8,464 nt of DNA from Gammaproteobacteria bacterium (GCA_008080925.1 VMDJ01000144.1:1-8464), one strand, 5' to 3'. Counted from the first letter of the stretch, positions 1 to 7,214 are shown. Translations and numbers: made by a program. The notes: a model not told the origin generated them from the sequence alone.

Positions 1-45
1 AAAAATGAACATACGCATGAATGAGGCATCGTTTTGAGCAGACAC
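1..45 (-). CDS. 5' end of a divergent gene, possibly a membrane-anchored c-type cytochrome (partial)
   Basis: On the minus strand a GTG at 45-43 opens a frame that stays open to the window edge and reads MSAQNDASFMRMFIF (15 residues). A GGAG ribosome site (plus-strand ctcc, 54-57) lies 8 bases before the GTG, and a perfect TATAAT lies further upstream, so a real start here is well supported. The peptide is a short polar head that turns hydrophobic, as expected for an N-terminal membrane anchor. Small cytochrome c5-like proteins of gammaproteobacteria often begin in this style (MS-polar-F-aromatic), and a cytochrome beside a cytochrome c maturation operon would make sense. The CxxCH motif that would prove it lies outside the window. 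The existence of the gene is fairly likely; its identity is a guess from 15 residues and context. Confidence 0.55.
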   Translation of the reverse strand, partial: MSAQNDASFMRMFIF

Positions 46-88
46 GTGAGACACTCCAAAGTCGAGAATCAATAAAAAATCCGGCGCG

Positions 89-94
89 ATTATA
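89..94 (-). promoter_or_regulatory. -10 box for the leftward gene
   Basis: Plus-strand attata reads TATAAT on the minus strand, an exact sigma70 -10 consensus. It is followed by the GC-rich CGCGCC stretch often seen near start sites. Transcription would begin near 82, giving a leader of about 37 bases that contains the GGAG ribosome site. The -35 region at 17-18 bp spacing is poor (TAGAGG or TTAGAG). Confidence 0.55.
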
Positions 95-206
95 GCTCCA
101 TCCATAAGAAACCTCTAATCTCCCCGAAAATAATGTGGCGAATAGCTGCAAATCAATGACTTAGATAAGGCTGTTGCTGATCGCATCCGATTCGCACGGT
201 TTTCGG

Positions 207-212
207 TATAGT
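207..212 (+). promoter_or_regulatory. Candidate -10 box of the ccm operon
   Basis: TATAGT (5 of 6 matches to TATAAT) lies just before ccmA, after the T-rich run ttttcgg. No good -35 hexamer is found at 16-18 bp; TTCGCA at 191-196 is too close, and TTGCTG at 174-179 too far. Transcription from this box would begin around 218-220, at or next to the ccmA ATG. The weak -35 suggests either a low-level promoter or one needing an activator. I saw no convincing FNR-type dyad. Confidence 0.42.
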
Positions 213-219
213 GCGCTGC

Positions 220-870
220 ATGTCATCAAACCCACGTGATTTCACCCTCGAAACAAGCGACTTGTGCTGCTCTCGCGGCGACCGTCGTTTGATCAGCGAT
301 TTAAGCTTTAGCTTGCGCTCAGGTGAGGCTTTGCACCTAAAAGGCCATAACGGCAGCGGCAAAACCACCCTGCTGCGCACGCTGGCCGGTTTGCTGGTCG
401 CTGAAAGTGGCGAGATTCGTTGGAACGGCAACAATGCCCGCCAGATTCGCCAAGAGTTCCAGTCTGAGTTGCTCTATCTCGGTCATTTAAATGGTTTGAA
501 AGGTGATCTCACCGCTGTTGAAAACCTCCGTTTTGATGCTGCGCTGCACGGTAAACCCCTAGATGAGGATCGTGCTTGGCAGATTTTTAATTCGATTGGT
601 CTGCGCGGTTACGAAGACCTACCCACTAAATACTTATCCCAAGGCCAGAAGCGCCGCGTGGCATTAGCTCGCCTGTGGGTTAGCGAAGCCGCACTGTGGA
701 TTTTGGATGAGCCTTTCAGCGCACTGGACGTGGATGCGGTTGAAGCGCTACAAGGCGTGATTCGTCAGCACGTTGAACACGGTGGCATGGTGATCATTAC
801 CACTCACCAAGATGTGAGCTTTACCTCGCAAGAGGCGAAAGTGCTAACGATTGGAGCGTCCGATGCTTGA
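220..870 (+). CDS. ccmA: Cytochrome c maturation ABC transporter ATP-binding protein CcmA
   Basis: CcmA is the cytoplasmic ATPase of the CcmABCD complex; its ATP hydrolysis drives release of haem-loaded CcmE from CcmC/CcmD. At 216 residues it matches the family (E. coli about 207). Visible motifs are Walker A GHNGSGKTT (42-50, Lys48), an H instead of Q in the Q-loop (GH, 88-89, also seen in E. coli CcmA), signature LSQGQ (139-143), Walker B LWILDEP (159-165, Glu164), D-loop SALD (167-170) and switch His196. The ATG at 220 is chosen; a GTG at 211 would add three residues but lies inside the candidate -10 box. No Shine-Dalgarno precedes either start, and no later in-frame start fits the alignment. 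The gene overlaps ccmB by 8 bases and heads the operon. Confidence 0.96.
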   Translation: MSSNPRDFTLETSDLCCSRGDRRLISDLSFSLRSGEALHLKGHNGSGKTTLLRTLAGLLVAESGEIRWNGNNARQIRQEFQSELLYLGHLNGLKGDLTAVENLRFDAALHGKPLDEDRAWQIFNSIGLRGYEDLPTKYLSQGQKRRVALARLWVSEAALWILDEPFSALDVDAVEALQGVIRQHVEHGGMVIITTHQDVSFTSQEAKVLTIGASDA

Positions 871-1531
871 GACGCTACTCTGGATTGTTCGACGGGATGT
901 GACGCTCGCATGGCGTCGCCGTACCGACTTATTTACCACGCTGATCTTTTTCGTCATCGTGATTGCACTCTTCCCGCTTGGCATTGGCCCTGAACTGGAC
1001 ACTTTGCGCCTTATCGCCCCCGGCGTGATGTGGGTTGGTGCATTACTTGCCTCGATGCTCGCCTTGGAGCAATTGTTCTCCGCCGATCACCGCGATGGTA
1101 GCTTGGAGCAACTGTTACTCACACCACAACCCCTTGGTGTGATCGTGCTGGGTAAAGTTATTGCGCACTGGCTGATCACTGGTCTGCCGTTGGTCGTCCT
1201 CGCGCCTGTACTCGGTCTGCAATATGACATGAGTGCTGAGTCGCTGAAGGTCATGGTGATCGCGCTACTTTTGGGCACCCCAACTTTGAGTTTACTGGGT
1301 GCGATTGGTGCAGCACTGACCCTGGGTTTGCGTACTGGTGGCATTTTGGTCGCCTTATTAGTTCTACCTTTATATATACCTGTACTGATTTTTGGTGCCG
1401 GTGCGGTAGAAGCAACTGCCAGTGGTTTAGGAGGACAAGCTCATTTGTCGATGCTTGGCGCCATTTTGCTGGTCGCTCTACTGGCCACCCCCATTGCGAC
1501 CTCCGCAGCACTGCGAATTTCATCTGAGTGA
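863..1531 (+). CDS. ccmB: Cytochrome c maturation membrane protein CcmB
   Basis: CcmB is the inner-membrane subunit that partners CcmA in the CcmABCD complex. The 222-residue product (E. coli 220) shows about six hydrophobic segments near 22-42, 50-70, 93-118, 128-150, 158-180 and 196-218. It carries the family motifs DHRDGSLEQL (75-84, at the cytoplasmic end of helix 2) and LPLYIPVLIFG (168-178). The ATG at 863 is chosen over an upstream TTG at 851 because GGAG at 853-856 sits 6 bases before it and it gives the normal MLETLLWIVRRD N-terminus. It overlaps the end of ccmA by 8 bases, so translation is probably coupled. Unlike its neighbours, it is followed by a 110-base gap. The family assignment is secure. 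Confidence 0.96.
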   Translation: MLETLLWIVRRDVTLAWRRRTDLFTTLIFFVIVIALFPLGIGPELDTLRLIAPGVMWVGALLASMLALEQLFSADHRDGSLEQLLLTPQPLGVIVLGKVIAHWLITGLPLVVLAPVLGLQYDMSAESLKVMVIALLLGTPTLSLLGAIGAALTLGLRTGGILVALLVLPLYIPVLIFGAGAVEATASGLGGQAHLSMLGAILLVALLATPIATSAALRISSE

Positions 1532-1641
1532 TTAGGGTCAATTCCCTGAACTCTTTGATTTTGCTTCGGTCATAGCTATCGGTTACTCTCACCGGCTGTT
1601 TTTGGTGGCTAGCCGCCCCTGTTGTACCTACTGAGATCGTT
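1532..1641 (+). other. Non-coding gap between ccmB and ccmC
   Basis: This is the only sizeable space inside the operon. It holds an 8-bp perfect palindrome ATAGCTAT (1572-1579) flanked by two direct CGGT copies (1567-1570, 1580-1583), and a 5-bp stem CGGCT/AGCCG (1593-1597 with 1611-1615) around a 13-base T-rich loop. No T-run follows the stem, so it is not a typical terminator. Possible -35-like TTGATT and TTGCTT hexamers (1555-1566) have no good -10 at the right distance. No open frame of convincing size is present. It may be a leader, mRNA processing or stability element, or a weak internal promoter. Confidence 0.4.
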
Positions 1642-2391
1642 ATGCAGTCCAAGTTGTTTAACTGGTTCAAATTCTCATCACCTGCCACGTTTTACCCGTT
1701 GGCTGGCAGCATTGCGCGATTCTCTTGGCTGATCACCCTGGCTTTGCTCGCTGTTGGTCTGTACATGAGCTTTTTTGTCGCGCCAACCGACTACAAACAA
1801 GGTGAAGGCTACCGCATCATTTTTATCCACGTCCCTGCCTCTTGGATGTCGATGTTCACCTACCTGGTGATGGCGTTCTGGAGCATTTTGGGCCTGATGT
1901 ATAACACCCGCCTCTCTTCCATGATGACTCAAGCACTTGCGCCAACCGGTGCGATGTTTGCTTTTGTTTCGCTCTGGACAGGTGCCTTCTGGGGTAAGCC
2001 AATGTGGGGCACTTGGTGGGTATGGGATGCGCGCATCACCTCTGAGCTGATTTTGTTATTCCTCTACCTCGGTTATATCGCGCTGCATGGTGCTATCGAT
2101 GACAAGCGACGTGCAGATAAAGCCGGTGCGATTTTGATTTTGGTGGGTGTCGTGAACATTCCCATCATTTATTACTCGGTGGAATGGTGGAATACGCTGC
2201 ATCAAGGCGCGACCATCAAAATGAACGATAAAAGCACAATGGACGAAACAATGAAGATCACTATGTTGATCATGACGTTTGGCTGTTGGGCTTACACCAT
2301 TGCGATCGCGATGCAGCGCGTACGCAACATTATTTTAGAACGTGAGCACGGAGCCCAATGGGTTCGCGAGCTGATCGGAGAAAAGGCATGA
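1642..2391 (+). CDS. ccmC: Haem transporter / haem-handling protein CcmC
   Basis: CcmC is the inner-membrane haem-handling protein that presents haem to apo-CcmE with help from CcmD, forming the covalent His-haem bond on CcmE. The 249-residue product shows six hydrophobic segments. The WWD signature is at 117-131 (W117, W122, W125, W126, W128, D129), and the two conserved periplasmic haem-ligand His are H63 (in IHVPAS) and H187 (in NTLHQGAT, after the conserved VEWWN). Length and N-terminus (FNWFKFSSPATFY) align with Pseudomonas CcmC. The ATG at 1642 has only a weak GAGA-like ribosome site, and no other ATG, GTG or TTG precedes it back to the in-frame TAG at 1573. It overlaps ccmD by ATGA. 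Confidence 0.97.
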   Translation: MQSKLFNWFKFSSPATFYPLAGSIARFSWLITLALLAVGLYMSFFVAPTDYKQGEGYRIIFIHVPASWMSMFTYLVMAFWSILGLMYNTRLSSMMTQALAPTGAMFAFVSLWTGAFWGKPMWGTWWVWDARITSELILLFLYLGYIALHGAIDDKRRADKAGAILILVGVVNIPIIYYSVEWWNTLHQGATIKMNDKSTMDETMKITMLIMTFGCWAYTIAIAMQRVRNIILEREHGAQWVRELIGEKA

Positions 2392-2549
2392 GCTTTTCTG
2401 AATGGTTAGATATGGGTGGCTACGCACTTTATGTATGGGGGTCATTTGGCATGACTGCCTTGTGCATGATTGCAGAACCTTTACTGCTTAACCGTTCAAG
2501 CAAAGCGATTCGCCAACGTATCGCACGTTTAAACCGCATTGAAGGATAA
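2388..2549 (+). CDS. ccmD: Haem exporter accessory protein CcmD
   Basis: CcmD is a small single-span protein that stabilises the CcmC-haem-CcmE complex and is needed to release holo-CcmE. The 53-residue product has the family core GGYALYVWGS (10-19), one membrane helix at about 12-34, and a basic cytoplasmic tail (KAIRQRIARLNR). The start at 2388 is chosen because GGAG at 2377-2380 is 7 bases upstream and it makes the ATGA overlap with the ccmC stop; an ATG at 2358 would add ten residues read from inside ccmC. It is somewhat shorter than E. coli CcmD (69). Such small genes are easily missed, but the core motif and position leave little doubt. Confidence 0.94.
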   Translation: MSFSEWLDMGGYALYVWGSFGMTALCMIAEPLLLNRSSKAIRQRIARLNRIEG

Positions 2550-2551
2550 GC

Positions 2552-2989
2552 ATGAAAGCACGTCATCAACGTCTCTCATTAATTGTGATCGGTCTTGCTA
2601 TTTTGGGCTTGGCTACCTATCTGGTGCTGAATGCATTAGAAGGCAATCTGTCTTATTTCTTCTCGCCTTCACAAGTGCATAACGGCGAAGCACCTAAGGA
2701 TCATGTGTTCCGTTTAGGCGGCATGGTCGAGAAAGGTAGTGTGAAGCGTGCTGAAGGTGATCTCACAGTTAACTTTGTTGTGACTGATAACAATAAAACC
2801 ATGGCCGTAGCTTATACCGGCATCCTGCCTGACCTGTTTGAAGAAGGCCAAGGCGTGATCGCACAAGGCAAGCTGAACGCGGATAACGTATTCATTGCTG
2901 ATGAAGTGCTTGCGAAGCACGATGAAAACTACATGCCACCGGAAGTTGCAGCAGCAATGCAAGCAGGCAAAGAGGCTGCGGCCAAATGA
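2552..2989 (+). CDS. ccmE: Cytochrome c maturation haem chaperone CcmE
   Basis: CcmE is the periplasmic, membrane-anchored chaperone that carries covalently bound haem from CcmC to CcmF. The 145-residue protein has an N-terminal signal anchor (about 7-27), an OB-fold beta-barrel domain (about 35-120) and the haem-attachment motif AKHDENYMPPEV. The covalent haem ligand is H123 and the axial ligand Y127, equivalent to E. coli H130 and Y134. Because the motif is the HxxxY type, not the CxxxY type of some archaea and deltaproteobacteria, standard His-linked chemistry is expected. AAGGA at 2542-2546 lies 5 bases before the ATG. It starts 2 bases after ccmD and overlaps ccmF by ATGA. Confidence 0.97.
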   Translation: MKARHQRLSLIVIGLAILGLATYLVLNALEGNLSYFFSPSQVHNGEAPKDHVFRLGGMVEKGSVKRAEGDLTVNFVVTDNNKTMAVAYTGILPDLFEEGQGVIAQGKLNADNVFIADEVLAKHDENYMPPEVAAAMQAGKEAAAK

Positions 2990-4947
2990 TCCCTGAGTTA
3001 GGCCAAATCTTATTAGCCCTTGCCTTAGCCATGGCGCTTATCCAGGGCGTTCTCCCTTTGATCGGCGCTCAGCGCGGCATTGCCAGCTGGGTGGCACTTG
3101 CTAAACCTGCAGCAAATCTACAAACCGTTTTATTGGCAGGTGCTTTTGCACTGCTTACCTACAGCTACCTTACGCATGACTTCTCGGTAGCTAATGTTGT
3201 AAACAATTCCAACACCAACCTACCGACACAATATTTGATCTCAGCCGTTTGGGGTAACCACGAAGGTTCTCTCTTACTGTGGGCGTTGATCTTAGGTTTT
3301 TGGGGTAGCGCGGTAACTGCCTTTAGTCGTAGCGTGCCGAATGTTGTGACTGCTCGCGTGCTTGCTGTACTTGGTTTGATCAGCGTTGGTTTCTTGTTAT
3401 TCATGATCCTGACCTCAAATCCCTTTGAGCGCATGGTGCCTGCAGCTGTTGAAGGTCGTGACCTCAACCCTTTATTACAAGACCCCGGTCTGATCATTCA
3501 TCCGCCGATGCTCTACATGGGCTATGTCGGCTTTGCGGTACCGTTTGCGTTTGCGATTGCTGCAATGCTTGGCGGTCGTTTAGATGCCGCATGGGCACGT
3601 TGGTCACGTCCTTGGACTAACGTTGCGTGGTTGTTCTTAACCTTGGGTATCGCACTCGGTTCTTGGTGGGCTTATTACGAGCTCGGCTGGGGTGGCTGGT
3701 GGTTCTGGGACCCGGTTGAAAACGCATCCTTTATGCCTTGGTTAGTCGGCACAGCGTTGATGCATTCATTGGCAGTTACCGAAAAGCGCGGCGCCTTCAA
3801 AGCATGGACGGTGTTACTTGCGATCTTTGCCTTCTCGCTTAGCTTGCTTGGCACCTTCCTTGTTCGCTCAGGTGTACTGACTTCGGTTCATGCGTTTGCG
3901 TCTGACCCTGATCGTGGCGTATTTATTCTCGCCTTCTTGGTCGCTGTCGTGGGCAGCTCGTTGTTGCTTTATGCGGTTCGCGCTAACGATATTAAAAGCA
4001 GCGTGCGCTTTGAGACCTTGTCGCGTGAAACCGGCTTGTTGATGAATAACGTTATTTTGCTGGTCTCTGCTGTCGCTATTTTGATCGGCACGCTCTATCC
4101 ACTGGTCAGCGATGCGCTACAGCTTGGCAAAATTTCTGTTGGTCGCCCGTACTTCGATAGCATCTTTATGTTGTTGATGTTCCCACTGCTTGCCCTTGTT
4201 GGCGTGGGCGCGATGACACGTTGGAAGAAAGATGACAGCTCACGATTGATCAATCGTTTACGCATGGCTGCTGCGACAGCTGTCGTGATTGCTGCGGTAT
4301 GGATTGTGCTATTTACCCCTAACTTCAATATCACTGCATGGATCAGTTTGAGCTTAGGTCTTTGGGTGGCCTTTAGCACCTTCACTGCATTGCGTGAGAG
4401 ATTGCATCCGCACTACAACTGGCGTCACGTACCACGTGGCTTCTGGGGCATGATTCTTGGCCATATCGGTCTTGCTGTATTTGTTGTTGGCACAACCTTG
4501 GTATCAACTTACTCGATCGAAAAAGATATTCGCTTAACTCCAGGTGAGAGCTACACCATGGGCGAGTACACCTTTACCTTTAATGGCGTTGATACCATCA
4601 AAGGTCCTAACTACACCGCCTATCGTGGTGATGTTGATGCGATTCAGAATGGTGTTGTGATTAACAATATGCACCCTGAAAAACGCACCTATCTTGTGCA
4701 AAAGATGCCCATGACTGAAGCGGCCATTGATGCCGGCTTTACACGCGATCTTTTTGTTGCACTGGGTGAAGACCTTGGCAAAGATGCTTGGAGCTTCCGC
4801 ATCTATCAAAAGCCATTTATCCGTTGGATTTGGCTTGGCACCATCATTATGTCAATTGGTGGTTTACTCGCAGCAACTGATCGTCGCTATCGCGTTCTAG
4901 CGCGACGTAACGAGCAAACTGACAGCTCTGCGCAGACGGCTTCATGA
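2986..4947 (+). CDS. ccmF: Cytochrome c haem lyase subunit CcmF
   Basis: CcmF is the large inner-membrane subunit of the haem lyase (CcmFHI). It takes haem from holo-CcmE and helps form thioethers with apocytochrome CxxCH. The 653-residue length is normal. It contains the WWD domain WGGWWFWDPVEN (235-246) and conserved His at H172 (IIHPPMLY), H260, H302 and H493 (LGHIG), matching the four haem-related His of E. coli CcmF. Many hydrophobic helices alternate with loops, and a soluble periplasmic domain lies at about 507-610 before the last helix. The start overlaps the ccmE stop by ATGA, with AGAGG at 2971-2975; the end overlaps ccmG by ATGA. No frameshift or missing motif was seen. Confidence 0.98.
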   Translation: MIPELGQILLALALAMALIQGVLPLIGAQRGIASWVALAKPAANLQTVLLAGAFALLTYSYLTHDFSVANVVNNSNTNLPTQYLISAVWGNHEGSLLLWALILGFWGSAVTAFSRSVPNVVTARVLAVLGLISVGFLLFMILTSNPFERMVPAAVEGRDLNPLLQDPGLIIHPPMLYMGYVGFAVPFAFAIAAMLGGRLDAAWARWSRPWTNVAWLFLTLGIALGSWWAYYELGWGGWWFWDPVENASFMPWLVGTALMHSLAVTEKRGAFKAWTVLLAIFAFSLSLLGTFLVRSGVLTSVHAFASDPDRGVFILAFLVAVVGSSLLLYAVRANDIKSSVRFETLSRETGLLMNNVILLVSAVAILIGTLYPLVSDALQLGKISVGRPYFDSIFMLLMFPLLALVGVGAMTRWKKDDSSRLINRLRMAAATAVVIAAVWIVLFTPNFNITAWISLSLGLWVAFSTFTALRERLHPHYNWRHVPRGFWGMILGHIGLAVFVVGTTLVSTYSIEKDIRLTPGESYTMGEYTFTFNGVDTIKGPNYTAYRGDVDAIQNGVVINNMHPEKRTYLVQKMPMTEAAIDAGFTRDLFVALGEDLGKDAWSFRIYQKPFIRWIWLGTIIMSIGGLLAATDRRYRVLARRNEQTDSSAQTAS

Positions 4948-5474
4948 ATAAAGCTGCCATTCCCTTAGCCATTTTTATTGGTTTGGTTGTTTTGTTTGCC
5001 TTCATGCTTGGGCAAATGAATGATGGCGAATACAACCCTCGCGATATTCCAACCGAATTCATAGGCAAACCTGCGCCAAGCTTTGATTTGCCATCCTTAT
5101 TTGATGGGCAAGCTAACGTGACCTCCGCTGCGCAAGCAGGTAAGCCATGGCTACTGAACGTTTGGGGCACATGGTGTGCTGAGTGTTGGAAAGAGCACGA
5201 CTACCTACTCACCTTACATCGACGCAACATTCCCATTATTGGGCTGAACTGGCGTGATGAAGCTGCCGAAGCGAAAAAGTTTCTCGCTCAAAAAGGCAAT
5301 CCGTTTAAAGCTGTTGGTTTTGATCCGAATAGCAATGCGGTAATCGATTGGGGCGTTTATGGCGCACCTGAAACCTTCTTGATTGATGCTAACGGCATGA
5401 TCCGTGTAAAGCATAAAGGCGCTCTTAACGAACAAGTCTGGCAAGAAAAGTTTGCTAGCTTCTTTGCGGGTTAA
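4944..5474 (+). CDS. ccmG: Thiol:disulfide interchange protein CcmG (DsbE)
   Basis: CcmG is a membrane-tethered periplasmic thioredoxin-like protein that reduces apocytochrome c or CcmH disulfides, receiving electrons from DsbD. The 176-residue product has an N-terminal anchor (about 5-23), the CcmG entry motif GKPAPSFDLP (41-50), active site NVWGTWCAEC (72-81, Cys78 and Cys81) followed by the family E84-H85, and the cis-proline loop GVYGAPETFLID (137-148, Pro142). The dipeptide between the cysteines is Ala-Glu, whereas E. coli CcmG has Pro-Thr. The flanking residues are fully CcmG-like, which argues against a general thioredoxin. The ATGA overlap with ccmF and a weak ribosome site suggest coupled translation. 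ccmH follows after 2 bases. Confidence 0.96.
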   Translation: MNKAAIPLAIFIGLVVLFAFMLGQMNDGEYNPRDIPTEFIGKPAPSFDLPSLFDGQANVTSAAQAGKPWLLNVWGTWCAECWKEHDYLLTLHRRNIPIIGLNWRDEAAEAKKFLAQKGNPFKAVGFDPNSNAVIDWGVYGAPETFLIDANGMIRVKHKGALNEQVWQEKFASFFAG

Positions 5475-5476
5475 TA

Positions 5477-5938
5477 ATGAAGTTAGTTGTTTTACTTTTC
5501 TCTTTGCTACTTAGCATCAGCGCTCAGGCTGCGATAGATGCCTATAAGTTTGACGATCCTAAGAAAGAAAAGATTTACCACGAGCTAACCGATGAGCTGC
5601 GCTGCTTGGTTTGTCAGAACCAAAATATCGCTGGCTCCAACGCTGAACTCGCTGTTGATATGCGCCGTAAGACCTATGAAATGGTCAGTGCGGGTCAATC
5701 CAAGCAACAGGTTGCTGATTACATGGCAGATCGTTATGGCGACTTCGTGTTGTACAAACCACCATTTAAAGCATCCACTGCTGTTTTATGGATCGGTCCT
5801 TTTATCATTCTTGCCGTATCAATTTGGTTGATGTTGCGGGTTATTCGCAATCGCCGTGAAGAGCATGAGACCGCTAGCGTATCGGGTGAGCAACTCGCCG
5901 AAGCTGCTCGACTCCTCAACAAAGAGGATAAGTCATGA
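5477..5938 (+). CDS. ccmH: Cytochrome c maturation thiol oxidoreductase CcmH (short form)
   Basis: CcmH acts in the periplasm in reducing apocytochrome cysteines and is part of the haem lyase with CcmF and CcmI. The 153-residue protein begins with a signal peptide (MKLVVLLFSLLLSISAQA, likely cut after residue 18). It carries the family motif LRCLVCQNQNIAGSNAELA (41-59) with redox Cys43 and Cys46, a helical bundle with the RYGDFVLYKPP segment (86-96), and a membrane helix at about 102-121. This is the Pseudomonas-type short CcmH; E. coli carries the TPR part fused to it, here encoded by the next gene. ccmH overlaps ccmI by ATGA. The ribosome site before its ATG is weak. Confidence 0.96.
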   Translation: MKLVVLLFSLLLSISAQAAIDAYKFDDPKKEKIYHELTDELRCLVCQNQNIAGSNAELAVDMRRKTYEMVSAGQSKQQVADYMADRYGDFVLYKPPFKASTAVLWIGPFIILAVSIWLMLRVIRNRREEHETASVSGEQLAEAARLLNKEDKS

Positions 5939-7152
5939 ATACGTTCATCATTATCAGCGCCGTTATCGTCGGCATCACCATCTTGGCAATGCTGCCTTCT
6001 CTGTCACGTCGTCAACATATCGCAACTGAAGATACACGCGAAGACAACATTCGCATCGCACGCGAGCGCCTAGAAGAGATAGAGAAGTCACATGCGAATG
6101 GTGAACTCTCGGATGAAGAATTTAGCCAAGCAAAGAAAGATCTAGAGATCGCACTGGCTCAAGATTTAAGTAAAGCCGCAGCAACCATCGATAAGAGCAC
6201 ACCAAAACTTGCCAAAGGCACATTACTTGGCTTGGTACTGATCATTCCCGCCATTGTGATTGGCGTATATCAACACGTTGGCGCACCTCAATACTTGAAT
6301 GTTGTTGGACCTTCTGCGCCTGCAAGCTCAACCGCAAACTTGCCGCCAATTGGCGATCTGGTTAAGGAGCTTGAAAGCCGTTTGAATGAAAAGCCAGACA
6401 ACGCACAAGGCTGGTTCTTACTGGGCCGCACCTTCATGAAGATGGGTGATCATCAAGGTGCTGTGCGTGCTTATCGTAAATTACTCGCGCTAATGCCAAG
6501 CAATACCACTGCGAAAATCTCTTTGGTCGATGCCTTATCAATGGTCAATGATGGCAACGTACCGGACGAAGCTGTCACGCTTCTTGATGAGATACTAAAG
6601 GAAGAGCCTGAAGCTATTACTGCACTATGGCTGGCTGGCAACGCTGCACATCAACGTGAACAGTTTGCAAAAGCGCAAGCCTTTTGGGAGCGCGCTTATC
6701 CCTTACTGAGCGGCGAACCCGGCATGCAGCAAGAGCTTGGCGCCATGCTTTCTCAAGTCAGTCAGCAAACTGGTAATGCATGGCAAGCACCTGCGCCAGC
6801 CACCACCGCTGCGATTACAGTGAATGTAGCTCTTGCGCCTGAGTTACTCGAAAAAATCAGCGATGACGACATCGTATTCATCTATGCGAAGGCGCAACAA
6901 GGTCCGCCAATGCCGGTCGCCGTTGCACGACATAACGTGTCTGAGCTACCGATCCAAGTGATGCTAACGGATTCGATGGCAATGATGCCGCAGATGACAC
7001 TATCGACCACTAAAGACGTCTTGGTGGGTGCCCGTATTTCGAAAACCGGACAAGCCATTGCACAGAGCGGCGACCTACAAGCCAAAGAAGTGCCGATGAA
7101 CATCGCATCAACTAAACCGGTTTCACTATTGATCAACCAGATCAAACCTTAA
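5935..7152 (+). CDS. ccmI: Cytochrome c maturation apocytochrome chaperone CcmI
   Basis: CcmI binds the C-terminal helix of apocytochrome c and delivers it to the CcmFH lyase. The 405-residue protein has two membrane helices (about 4-20 and 95-113) linked by a charged cytoplasmic loop rich in Glu, Arg and Lys (about 30-80, likely coiled coil). A periplasmic TPR domain follows (about 140-275, with GWFLLGRTFMKMGDHQGAVRAY and ALWLAGNAAHQREQFAKAQAFW repeats), then a beta-rich C-terminal domain (about 292-405, including DSMAMMPQMTLS). AGAGGA at 5923-5928 lies 6 bases before the ATG, and the start overlaps the ccmH stop by ATGA. It is the last gene of the operon; no strong intrinsic terminator follows. 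Confidence 0.95.
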   Translation: MNTFIIISAVIVGITILAMLPSLSRRQHIATEDTREDNIRIARERLEEIEKSHANGELSDEEFSQAKKDLEIALAQDLSKAAATIDKSTPKLAKGTLLGLVLIIPAIVIGVYQHVGAPQYLNVVGPSAPASSTANLPPIGDLVKELESRLNEKPDNAQGWFLLGRTFMKMGDHQGAVRAYRKLLALMPSNTTAKISLVDALSMVNDGNVPDEAVTLLDEILKEEPEAITALWLAGNAAHQREQFAKAQAFWERAYPLLSGEPGMQQELGAMLSQVSQQTGNAWQAPAPATTAAITVNVALAPELLEKISDDDIVFIYAKAQQGPPMPVAVARHNVSELPIQVMLTDSMAMMPQMTLSTTKDVLVGARISKTGQAIAQSGDLQAKEVPMNIASTKPVSLLINQIKP

Positions 7153-7189
7153 CAGCTGAGTCTCGCTCACTAAGATCAATCGCCAATTG

Positions 7190-7214
7190 CCACATCAGCG
7201 TCACGATGATGTGG
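7190..7214. repeat. Perfect 8-bp inverted repeat between ccmI and gdhA
   Basis: CCACATCA (7190-7197) and TGATGTGG (7207-7214) are exact reverse complements around a 9-base centre. As RNA this would form an 8-bp hairpin, but no U-run follows on either strand, so a classic intrinsic terminator is unlikely. As DNA it could be an operator: it covers the -35 position of the candidate gdhA -10 box just downstream. I cannot name a regulator from the arms. Confidence 0.5.

Noticed and set aside
211..219. GTG at 211 as the ccmA start
   Set aside because: It lies within the candidate -10 box, has no ribosome site, and adds residues not needed to match the family; the ATG at 220 is simpler.
153..434. 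93-residue minus-strand frame over the ccmA promoter and start
   Set aside because: Its downstream half is the reverse of ccmA Walker A region codons; no ribosome site and low-complexity Ser/Arg/Lys composition.
1528..1575. Short 15-codon frame beginning at GTG in the ccmB-ccmC gap
   Set aside because: No ribosome site, no conservation evidence available, and the length is well within chance.
1251..1688. 145-residue open frame on the minus strand crossing the end of ccmB, the gap and the start of ccmC
   Set aside because: It lies antisense to two well-supported genes, has no recognisable domain or ribosome site, and its composition (runs of His, Gln, Arg) looks like a reverse reading of membrane-protein codons.
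3165..3497. 110-residue minus-strand frame inside ccmF
   Set aside because: It is fully antisense to the conserved ccmF coding sequence, with no start signals or family motif.
5592..5831. 79-residue plus-strand frame inside ccmH
   Set aside because: It is a +1 shadow of ccmH; the ccmH frame carries the family motif LRCLVCQNQ and the signal peptide.
6976..7008. Methionine-rich stretch in CcmI (DSMAMMPQM) as a possible metal-binding site
   Set aside because: As far as I recall, this motif is a normal part of the CcmI C-terminal domain in gammaproteobacteria, so it is not special to this window.
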